DNA of 10,886 bases, from assembly GCA_016932145.1 (NCBI GenBank), contig JAFGDI010000099.1, positions 1-10,886 on the forward strand, in the 5' to 3' direction. Every line of letters starts with the position of its first letter. The stretch's first letter is position 1. Of this stretch, positions 1-5,581 are shown piece after piece. Under the pieces are notes generated by a model, which was not told the DNA's origin, did no database searches, and saw nothing but the letters and a program-made list of their open reading frames with translations. The translations under genes and the position numbers were made by a program. Source of the stretch: Sedimentisphaerales bacterium (GTDB lineage: Bacteria > Planctomycetota > Phycisphaerae > Sedimentisphaerales > SM23-30).

Positions 1-504
1 AGTTGTAACATCCGAAGACTTATAAAAACCACTTTTATTTATAGAGTTCAGTAAGGGATTATATTCATATTTAATTTTTTGTTTATTATCTCGAAACTCT
101 AGCGTTCCGTCAGCTTTTTTCGTTGCTGTTATTTTATTAGACAACGAAATCCAACCCTCCTGATGTTCATCCTTGTTAGGCGAGGTATTTACAGCATATA
201 TCCATACCTCATTTTTCATATTGTCAATACATTTCATCACATCCGCCCACGCCACCGTCGCACCATCAGGCGAAACCCCGCCCCGGTTCAGGGCGAAAAA
301 TACTCCGATGATGATAACTAAAGCGGCGGCAATACTCGTCAGTTTATGGTTCATGATATAGCTCCATTTTCTTTCACTGCCGGGCTGATAGCTCTGGATA
401 GCGGCTCTGGTCTTTTCTATATCGGCATTGGTCTTTTGTTCTGATATTTCAAAGGTTCCCAGTTCACCGAGGATATCAATAATGTTATTATCTTTTTCAG
501 ACAT
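1..504 (-). CDS. Partial one-pass membrane protein coupled to an ECF sigma factor (putative anti-sigma/sensor partner)
   Basis: An open frame starts at ATG 504-502 and stays open through base 1, giving at least 168 residues; the 3' end lies outside the window. The N-terminal ~52 residues are hydrophilic and probably cytoplasmic (starts MSEKDNNIIDILGELG). One hydrophobic segment follows at about residues 54-72 (LTSIAAALVIIIGVFFAL), then a polar, probably extracytoplasmic region containing ATVAWADVMKCIDNM, which recalls proteins encoded beside ECF sigma genes in planctomycetes, some with LolA-like folds. The start abuts the sigma factor stop (TAA then ATG, no gap) and has GGAGGG seven bases upstream, so the two are almost certainly translationally coupled. 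Role is inferred: it may hold or regulate the sigma factor at the membrane. The cytoplasmic part lacks an obvious HxxxCxxC zinc anti-sigma motif, so a different mechanism or an effector role is possible. Confidence 0.75.
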   Translation of the reverse strand, partial: MSEKDNNIIDILGELGTFEISEQKTNADIEKTRAAIQSYQPGSERKWSYIMNHKLTSIAAALVIIIGVFFALNRGGVSPDGATVAWADVMKCIDNMKNEVWIYAVNTSPNKDEHQEGWISLSNKITATKKADGTLEFRDNKQKIKYEYNPLLNSINKSGFYKSSDVTT

Positions 505-1017
505 TTATCTACCCTCCTTTTCTGTTGGGTTGAGCTTCATACGCAGTTTGGCTATGGCTTTGGCACTGACCGCCCGCAGGTGGTCGGCGTTTTTGCCCAG
601 CCGGGCAGCGATCTGGTCATAGGTTAATTGTTCAATATAATGTAAATACACAACATTGCGGTCGAGTTCGCCCAGACAACATAAGGAATCGAGCATAGTT
701 TCCAACTGCTCATTTCGCTGGGCCTTCTCAGCCGGCCCGGCATGAACATCGGCTACTACCCCGGCATCTTCCAGCGGCCCGGCAGTAATCTTCCGCTTCC
801 GCCGCCAGTCAAACGCCAGGTTCGCCGCCGCCCGCCAGATATACCCGTGCGGGTTATCGGCCTTTTCTATAGCACTGGAGCTTACCAGCCGGACGAACAG
901 ATCCTGGAGCAAGTCGCCTGCCGCATGCTCGCAGCGCGTAACCCGGCCCAGCATACGGTGCAATGACCGCCCATGCTCATCCCAAAGCCCCAAAACTAAT
1001 TGTCGCCGTTTCTCCAA
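505..1017 (-). CDS. ECF-type RNA polymerase sigma factor (sigma-70 family)
   Basis: From the preferred TTG start at 1017 the product has 170 residues, normal for ECF sigma factors. Region 2 is visible: GDLLQDLFVRL at residues 34-44 (region 2.2, core-polymerase contact) and YIWRAAANLAFDWRRKRK near 59-76 (regions 2.3/2.4, -10 recognition). Region 4 spans about 103-163, with LDRNVVYLHYIEQLTYDQIA and a helix-turn-helix ending AIAKLRMKL. Start choice: TTG 1017 has AAGGA seven bases upstream. The frame stays open to a TTG at 1122, but those extra 35 codons fall inside a run of short hairpin repeats and give a sequence (SKGLPTLLAIEGQPGRL) unlike any sigma region. The gene is followed without a gap by a membrane-protein gene, the usual arrangement for sigma factors that answer envelope signals; the signal itself is unknown. 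The region 4 recognition helix (KNADHLRAVSAKAIAKLR) departs somewhat from the common pattern. Confidence 0.88.
   Translation of the reverse strand: MEKRRQLVLGLWDEHGRSLHRMLGRVTRCEHAAGDLLQDLFVRLVSSSAIEKADNPHGYIWRAAANLAFDWRRKRKITAGPLEDAGVVADVHAGPAEKAQRNEQLETMLDSLCCLGELDRNVVYLHYIEQLTYDQIAARLGKNADHLRAVSAKAIAKLRMKLNPTEKEGR
512..517 (-). promoter_or_regulatory. Shine-Dalgarno site GGAGGG for the gene starting at 504
   Basis: On the minus strand GGAGGG lies inside the last codons of the sigma factor gene, seven bases before the ATG at 504. It fixes the start of the downstream gene and supports coupled translation of the pair. Confidence 0.7.
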
Positions 1018-1024
1018 TATTGGT

Positions 1025-1029
1025 TCCTT
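1025..1029 (-). promoter_or_regulatory. Shine-Dalgarno site AAGGA deciding the sigma factor start
   Basis: AAGGA on the minus strand lies seven bases upstream of TTG 1017-1015. It lies just outside the hairpin repeat run. It supports the 170-residue start over the 205-residue alternative. Confidence 0.5.
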
Positions 1030-1037
1030 ATGATATA

Positions 1038-1137
1038 AGTAGGGCAACCTTCCTGGTTGCCCCTCAATTGCCAACAAAGTTGGCAACCCTTTCGACAAAG
1101 TCGAAACTCTGGTGACAGGCAAGATGCCCGTCCTACT
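1038..1137. repeat. Run of four short hairpins bounded by AGTAGG/CCTACT
   Basis: Four perfect or near-perfect stems lie in tandem: GGGCAACC(1042-1049)/GGTTGCCC(1055-1062), TTGCCAAC(1068-1075)/GTTGGCAA(1079-1086) around AAA, TTTCGAC(1090-1096)/GTCGAAA(1100-1106) around AAA, and GGCA(1118-1121)/TGCC(1125-1128) with outer GAC/GTC pairing. The whole is bounded by AGTAGG at 1038-1043 and its complement CCTACT at 1132-1137. This looks like a dispersed, non-coding repeat unit that also happens to be open in the sigma factor frame. Copy number elsewhere in the genome cannot be seen from this window. Confidence 0.7.
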
Positions 1138-1236
1138 ATACTGACTGCTAAACTATACCTGGCGCACCAGAAAAAAACAGGATATTCCCATAATTATTGG
1201 AAAGGGGAAAGTTTCAGGACTAACACATAATATTTC

Positions 1237-1456
1237 GACAGGATAACCGCCAGAGTACTGGCTGGATTATGCCTACAGTTTGAGTATGCCAGGCATGATA
1301 GCCAAAGCTCTTTACCTTTCCGACCTTACTACGACACTAAGATATATTTATTTAACATTCACACAACCTTCGGGAAGGTTAATACTTAAATAACTTATAC
1401 TGTACCAACCCAAACTACGGGAAAAATCCAGCCAGTACTCTGGCGGTTATCCTGTC
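1237..1456. repeat. 220-base element with perfect 32-base terminal inverted repeats (MITE- or BIME-like)
   Basis: Bases 1237-1268 (GACAGGATAACC...GGCTGGATT) are the exact reverse complement of 1425-1456. Each arm has its own internal hairpin: GCCAG-agta-CTGGC at 1249-1262 and GCCAG-tact-CTGGC at 1431-1444. The 156-base interior is AT-rich and holds ATGCC-a-GGCAT (1286-1296), AACCTT-cggg-AAGGTT (1365-1380) and a flanking 8-base pair TTATTTAA (1348-1355)/TTAAATAA (1386-1393). There is no open frame of useful length. No target-site duplication is evident at the outer edges. A small non-autonomous mobile element, or two inverted REP-like units, would fit; a structured RNA is another reading. Confidence 0.8.
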
Positions 1457-1462
1457 TAAAAC

Positions 1463-1497
1463 AAAAAAGCCCGCAAGAACTTGTCCTGCGGGCTTTT
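1463..1497 (-). terminator. Rho-independent terminator of gap
   Basis: Stem GCCCGCA (1469-1475)/TGCGGGC (1487-1493) with an 11-base loop. Read on the minus strand it is followed by six T residues (complement of 1463-1468). It lies 83 bases past the gap stop codon. Four T residues also follow on the plus strand, so it may work in both directions. Confidence 0.85.
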
Positions 1498-1522
1498 AAT
1501 TCTATGTCTGGCTTGCAATTCG

Positions 1523-1544
1523 GAGACGCATAATCATGCGTCTC
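1523..1544. repeat. Perfect 9-bp stem-loop between the gap stop codon and its terminator
   Basis: GAGACGCAT (1523-1531) pairs perfectly with ATGCGTCTC (1536-1544) around the loop AATC. It lies in the gap 3' untranslated region, without a T-tract, so it is not a terminator itself. It could be another dispersed palindromic repeat or an mRNA-stabilising hairpin. Confidence 0.6.
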
Positions 1545-1580
1545 TACATGTCAAATCTGACGGATTGTCAAACTGGTCAA

Positions 1581-2582
1581 TTACTTGGTGATAACCTTAA
1601 CCAGATCGAGAACCTTGCATGAGTAACCCCACTCGTTGTCGTACCATGATACAACCTTAACGAATGTGCCATCAAGCTGGATACCAGCCTTGGCATCGAA
1701 TACTGATGTGCAAACTTCATCACGGAAGTCGGTTGATACTACATCTTCTTCTGTATAACCCAGAATACCCTTGAGCGGACCTTCAGAAGCCTTCTTCATA
1801 GCAGCGCAAATGTCAGCATAAGTGGTTTCCTTCTTCAGGGTAACTGTCAGGTCAACTACTGATACATCTGAAGTCGGTACGCGGAATGCCATACCGGTCA
1901 GCTTGCCATTGAGCTCAGGTATTACCTTACCTACAGCCTTAGCAGCACCAGTTGAAGATGGGATTATGTTTTCGAGAATACCACGACCACCACGCCAATC
2001 CTTAGCAGAAGGACCGTCAACTGTCTTCTGGGTAGCTGTAGCAGCGTGAACAGTGGTCATCAGACCCTTTTCGATACCAAAGTTGTCATTGAGAACCTTG
2101 GCGATAGGAGCCAGACAGTTAGTTGTACAAGAAGCGTTAGATACAATGTCCTGACCAGCATAAGAATCAGTATTAACACCACATACGAACATTGGTGTGC
2201 TGTCCTTTGAAGGAGCAGAAAGAATAACCTTCTTAGCACCGGCGGTAATGTGCTTGCGTGCGGTCTCGTCTGTCAGGAAGAAACCGGTTGACTCTACTAC
2301 AACCTCTGCACCAACTTCATTCCACTTCAGGTTCAGCGGATCTCTCTCAGCTGTAATACGGATTGTGTTGCCGTTTACTACCAGAGAGCCGTCCTTAACC
2401 TCAACTGTACCATTGAACTTGCCATGTACTGAATCGTACTTGAGCATATAGGCCAGATAGTCAACATCCAGCAGGTCATTAATACCTACGATCTGAATAT
2501 CATTACGACCAACAGCTGCACGGAATACCATACGACCAATACGGCCGAAACCGTTGATACCAACTTTTGTTACAGTAGCCAT
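1581..2582 (-). CDS. gap: Type I glyceraldehyde-3-phosphate dehydrogenase
   Basis: Catalyses the NAD-dependent oxidation and phosphorylation of glyceraldehyde 3-phosphate to 1,3-bisphosphoglycerate in glycolysis (reversible). The 333-residue length is standard. The N-terminal Rossmann motif NGFGRIGR is at residues 10-17. Asp36 in GINDL, at the end of the second strand, points to NAD rather than NADP. The catalytic motif SNASCTTNCLAP puts the active Cys at 152, and the partner His is 179 (TTVHAATATQ). The C-terminal WYDNEWGYS signature is present. ATG 2582 is preceded by AAGGAG ten bases upstream. It appears to be a single-gene unit with its own promoter near 2697-2725 and a terminator at 1463-1497. 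CGT is prominent among the Arg codons near the start and the gene has a strong ribosome binding site, in line with high expression. Confidence 0.98.
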   Translation of the reverse strand: MATVTKVGINGFGRIGRMVFRAAVGRNDIQIVGINDLLDVDYLAYMLKYDSVHGKFNGTVEVKDGSLVVNGNTIRITAERDPLNLKWNEVGAEVVVESTGFFLTDETARKHITAGAKKVILSAPSKDSTPMFVCGVNTDSYAGQDIVSNASCTTNCLAPIAKVLNDNFGIEKGLMTTVHAATATQKTVDGPSAKDWRGGRGILENIIPSSTGAAKAVGKVIPELNGKLTGMAFRVPTSDVSVVDLTVTLKKETTYADICAAMKKASEGPLKGILGYTEEDVVSTDFRDEVCTSVFDAKAGIQLDGTFVKVVSWYDNEWGYSCKVLDLVKVITK

Positions 2583-2696
2583 AGTTTTACAACTCCTTGT
2601 TAGAAATTAAGTTACCATTTCCTGGCCTCTCAACCAGATATTATTTACAAACACCAGGTCACCGGACTTCTCAGCCCCGTTTACAGTGACCGAATA

Positions 2697-2725
2697 ACCT
2701 TACCGGTTGATGTTTTCAAAGTCAA
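2697..2725 (-). promoter_or_regulatory. Sigma70-type promoter for gap
   Basis: On the minus strand TTGACT (2725-2720) and TAAGGT (2702-2697) are separated by exactly 17 bases. Transcription would begin near 2690, leaving a leader of about 108 bases before the gap ATG. The -35 is strong and the -10 is moderate. I recognise no known riboswitch in the leader. No other clear site is visible in the 279-base divergent spacer 2583-2861. Confidence 0.55.
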
Positions 2726-2861
2726 GTGTATTTCTCAGAGATTTAACTGTATTTTTACCCCAACTTTTGACAAAATAAGGAGTTGGAAAGAGAAAAGAAT
2801 TTGATATTTTTTTATTGATTAAACTAAGACTACACCCGAACTATCCGACTATTAATATAGT

Positions 2862-4319
2862 ATGATTAATATGAACACAACTAAAAATATTATCGTTATT
2901 ATGGCTCTACTCTCTGTTGCTATTGGCTGCCCCCCGACTAATGCCGGATTCGACCCTGTACCCCAAAAAGTCAACCGTCATCCCGTCAGTCAACCCGAAT
3001 TTGGTAAGCCCACCCCGCAGCCTGAGCATAATCAGCCACAAACAGAGCAGCAAGTCTCAACACCTCAAAACCAATTAACAGACCAGCTCCCAAAATTCGC
3101 TCCTCTACAACCTGTGGGCCAACTGGTGAATCAACCCGAATATGAAGCTAAGGTAACAACCATCGACCTTGATGCCAGCCAGATTGGTAACTGGCTCTCA
3201 ATCCAGGTTGACGATAAACCATGCCGGGTCGCTCCAACTATAGTCGCCGAAAAAAGCTTTGAAATAAATCTCAATGAACTGACCATCGAATTTGAAGGAC
3301 AAGGCTCACTTCAGGCCAGGATCGCATATTACCACAAAGACAACCTGCAGGAAGCTATCGAAAAGAAGAATATCACCTCATTTAAGAAGATCAACTCTGG
3401 TACTACCACTTTATTCACCAGTAACCATAAAGGGGCTGGTTATGCCTGGATCATACTGCAAGCTCAGGGCAAAATTAAACTTACAGCCCTTAAACACTCC
3501 TGTAATCAGGTTAAAGATGGTCTCTATGGCCATATCGCTCGTGAATATCGCTTTGCCAGTGGCAGCCTGCAATACCGCATTATGTACCCCCATAACTATG
3601 ACCCCACCAAAAAGTACCCGCTGGTCATTGGCGTACATGGCTCCGGCGGTGTCGGCCACGATAATCGTAAGAATATGGAAATGACTAACTTAGCTCGTTT
3701 TCTCTACACCAGCTATTACCATGAACCACAGTTTGAGTGTTTTAGCATTGTACCCCAGATACCTGATGATAAAAGCATCCCCTCGCCTTATTTCCCCAAT
3801 GGCAATATCGGCCTGCATGAACGAATATATCATCCGGTTGTCAATCTCTCGGCGGTTAACTCAACTGGCTGGTACACGCAGGCAACAGTTTCTCTGGTCA
3901 AAGATATGCTCGCGAGTTCTGAGCTGAGCATAGACCCGGCGAGAGTTTATTTCGCCGGATTTTCATATGGCGGCAAAGCCTGCTGGGAATTCCTTAAGGC
4001 TGAGCCAGACCTCTTTGCCGCAGCTATAAGCTGTGCCGGCTGGCCCATTGGCATACCATATCAGGCTCCAACCCAGGTGCAACTTGAGCAGATGCAAAAA
4101 GAGGTAGCCGGGTATAAAAATGTACCTACCTATATAGCAGTCGGTGAAAATGACGGCATGAAACTAGGTAGTAAGGCTGTTTATGATGAGATCGTGAAGC
4201 AGGACGGGACAAGCTTTTATAAAGAATGGCCCAAAACGGACCATGTAGGCTCGGCGATCAAGACATGGTCAGATCCGGCAACAGTGCAGTGGCTTTTCGG
4301 GCAGAGAAAAGGAAAATAA
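2862..4319 (+). CDS. Predicted lipoprotein alpha/beta hydrolase (esterase/peptidase-like)
   Basis: The 485-residue product begins with a lipoprotein-type signal (IIVIMALLSVAIGC; lipid-modified Cys23 predicted). A Pro/Gln-rich, low-complexity linker with repeated QPE units spans about 33-92. A region of probable beta structure covers 95-215. The hydrolase domain runs from about 228 to the end. It shows an oxyanion-type HGSGG (259-263), nucleophile elbow GFSYGG with Ser368, probable acid Asp431 in GENDGM, and probable His461 in KTDHVGS. This is the order of the feruloyl-esterase/predicted-peptidase type of alpha/beta hydrolases; the substrate is unknown. An envelope-anchored polysaccharide or ester-degrading role is inferred. 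ATG 2862 and ATG 2871 are both possible starts, and neither has a clear ribosome binding site. It is divergent from gap and convergent with the next gene. Confidence 0.85.
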   Translation: MINMNTTKNIIVIMALLSVAIGCPPTNAGFDPVPQKVNRHPVSQPEFGKPTPQPEHNQPQTEQQVSTPQNQLTDQLPKFAPLQPVGQLVNQPEYEAKVTTIDLDASQIGNWLSIQVDDKPCRVAPTIVAEKSFEINLNELTIEFEGQGSLQARIAYYHKDNLQEAIEKKNITSFKKINSGTTTLFTSNHKGAGYAWIILQAQGKIKLTALKHSCNQVKDGLYGHIAREYRFASGSLQYRIMYPHNYDPTKKYPLVIGVHGSGGVGHDNRKNMEMTNLARFLYTSYYHEPQFECFSIVPQIPDDKSIPSPYFPNGNIGLHERIYHPVVNLSAVNSTGWYTQATVSLVKDMLASSELSIDPARVYFAGFSYGGKACWEFLKAEPDLFAAAISCAGWPIGIPYQAPTQVQLEQMQKEVAGYKNVPTYIAVGENDGMKLGSKAVYDEIVKQDGTSFYKEWPKTDHVGSAIKTWSDPATVQWLFGQRKGK

Positions 4320-4404
4320 CCCACATTTACTCACCGTCATAAAGGGCGATCGTAACCGTTCACGGATATATTTATTCTCTGAGAACTGTACGGGCAATCT
4401 AGTT

Positions 4405-5343
4405 TTATCTAACCTTCCCTTTGAGCCATTCCGAGGCCAGGATCGCAAAATCGGCCATATTGGTTAAACAGTCACCATTAAGGTCACCAATGGAGCAATA
4501 AAGTTCGTTGAGTATAATTGTTGAGGTGGTACCACCTCTTGAAATATTTATTGAAATAACTTCGTCACTTTTGAGCCATTTACACTGAAGGTTACCAGAT
4601 CCAAGCAAGGTCTTACCATCTGATTCCAGTGTTAAACCACTTCCCAAAACAAAATCACGAGCACTTATAGTCACTCTACTGTCATCCTCAGTGCATAAAC
4701 TTGTTACTTTACCACCGGATATTTGGGCCGTGGAATTGTACAATGCATGAATCAGTTCAATCTCACCACCAGTGATTTGGGCAGCACAGGTTTTCTTAAG
4801 TTCAATAGCACCAAGCTTACCACCGGTTATTGATATTCTGGAATTAGAAGTTGTGGTCAGATCAGGAGGCAGTATCTGGCCTGGATTGGGATTTTTCACG
4901 ATAATTCCATAGTTCGACAAATCTGACCTGGCCATTTCTGTTGACATGGAAAAACTATCAAAGGGTTCAAGAAGTATCTTCAGTTGCAGAGTAGTTATGC
5001 TACCACCTGTCTGAATAACCCGGTTGTCACATCCTGCCGAAACACCATCAACAATCAATTTACTGATCAAACCACCCTGATGTTGAAGAGTACTATTGCC
5101 AGCACAGGTCAGCTCAACAACAGCTCCGCCATTGTGAAGATAAATAATTGAATTATCATAACTTACTGCCTGATAAACAACACCACCGTCTGTAACATAG
5201 ATCCAGCTATTGTCATTGAGGCTGGCATAACCGCAGACATAATTAACCATGGCGTTATCATCTCCAGTTAAAAATAAGTCAGCCTTGATTGTGTTGGTAA
5301 AGAACAAACATAATAATGCGAAATTAATTGTGAATTTTAGCAC
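4405..5343 (-). CDS. Secreted repeat protein, beta-solenoid-like, with C-terminal dockerin-like loop
   Basis: The 312-residue product starts at GTG 5343, with GAGGA six bases upstream. A Sec signal peptide (MLKFTINFALLCLFFTNTIKA) is followed by a body of short repeats built around a Gly-Gly pair. The pairs are at residues 53, 72, 90, 113, 174, 192 and 210, spaced 18-23, often as NS.(I/V)....GG(x)(V/I). This periodicity suggests turns of a right-handed beta-helix. The C terminus has one calcium-loop motif with D287, N289, D291, N295 and D298 (DLNGDCLTNMAD), followed by FAILASEWL, as in dockerin type I half-repeats common at the ends of planctomycete secreted proteins. No catalytic motif is visible. 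A surface-attached or matrix protein is the likely role; a polysaccharide lyase fold without recognisable active residues is an alternative. Confidence 0.8.
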   Translation of the reverse strand: MLKFTINFALLCLFFTNTIKADLFLTGDDNAMVNYVCGYASLNDNSWIYVTDGGVVYQAVSYDNSIIYLHNGGAVVELTCAGNSTLQHQGGLISKLIVDGVSAGCDNRVIQTGGSITTLQLKILLEPFDSFSMSTEMARSDLSNYGIIVKNPNPGQILPPDLTTTSNSRISITGGKLGAIELKKTCAAQITGGEIELIHALYNSTAQISGGKVTSLCTEDDSRVTISARDFVLGSGLTLESDGKTLLGSGNLQCKWLKSDEVISINISRGGTTSTIILNELYCSIGDLNGDCLTNMADFAILASEWLKGKVR

Positions 5344-5410
5344 TATAAATCCTCTTTTGCTTATTGTTGATCTATTGATTATCGAGATAGCTATGTTTAA
5401 AACTTAGTAC

Positions 5411-5419
5411 ATTATAGCA
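5411..5419 (-). promoter_or_regulatory. Extended -10 promoter for the dockerin-like protein gene
   Basis: On the minus strand TGCTATAAT carries a perfect TATAAT with the TGN extension. It would start transcription near 5404, about 60 bases before GTG 5343. No good -35 lies at the usual distance, as is common for extended -10 promoters. Confidence 0.55.
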
Positions 5420-5518
5420 TATAATCCAATGGAAATATAAATATAATGGGAAGAAAAATTTAATGTTGTTTACTACTGTTCGCCAGGCAAGGAAAATACT
5501 ATATATTATTCTGTTTCA

Positions 5519-5527
5519 TGCTATAAT
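5519..5527 (+). promoter_or_regulatory. Extended -10 promoter for the ribF operon
   Basis: TGCTATAAT (TGN plus a perfect TATAAT) is positioned to start transcription near 5534, about 48 bases before ATG 5582. The -35 region is weak. The 10-base core ATGCTATAAT is identical to that of the divergent promoter on the other strand. Confidence 0.6.
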
Positions 5528-5581
5528 CTGTAAATTACCGTTAAAATAGCGGTAGTATTAACCTATAGCTTGAAACGAAAT

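Larger units (their letters stand above)
1018..1580. other. Gene-free, repeat-rich spacer between gap and the sigma factor gene
   Basis: I find no convincing coding region here on either strand. The stretch holds, from left to right: a run of four short hairpins (1038-1137), an unremarkable AT-rich piece (1138-1236) with a weak CTGG/CCAG stem near 1158-1169, a 220-base element with 32-base inverted repeats (1237-1456), the gap terminator (1463-1497), and a further 9-bp stem-loop (1523-1544). A promoter for the sigma operon is expected here on the minus strand, but no -35/-10 pair is good enough to call. Confidence 0.7.

Noticed and set aside
173..622. Plus-strand open frames opposite the left membrane-protein gene and the end of the sigma gene
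   Set aside because: The minus-strand frame is continuous, has a strong ribosome binding site and a sensible membrane topology; the plus-strand frames are its shadows.
742..966. Plus-strand open frame of 74 codons opposite the sigma factor gene
   Set aside because: It lies entirely within the well-supported sigma factor gene on the other strand and shows no recognisable protein features.
1158..1169. CTGG-cgca-CCAG stem followed by A residues
   Set aside because: The stem is only 4 bp and the adjacent run is A on the plus strand and precedes the stem on the minus strand, so it does not form a terminator in either direction.
4320..4404. Possible shared terminator between the convergent hydrolase and dockerin-like genes
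   Set aside because: Only a 4-bp CCGT/ACGG stem is present and no T-tract follows; not enough to call.
5536..5554. TACCG/CGGTA hairpin in the ribF leader, considered as a riboswitch
   Set aside because: The stem is 5 bp with a 9-base loop; nothing of the conserved multi-helix FMN riboswitch is visible, and the leader is under 50 bases.
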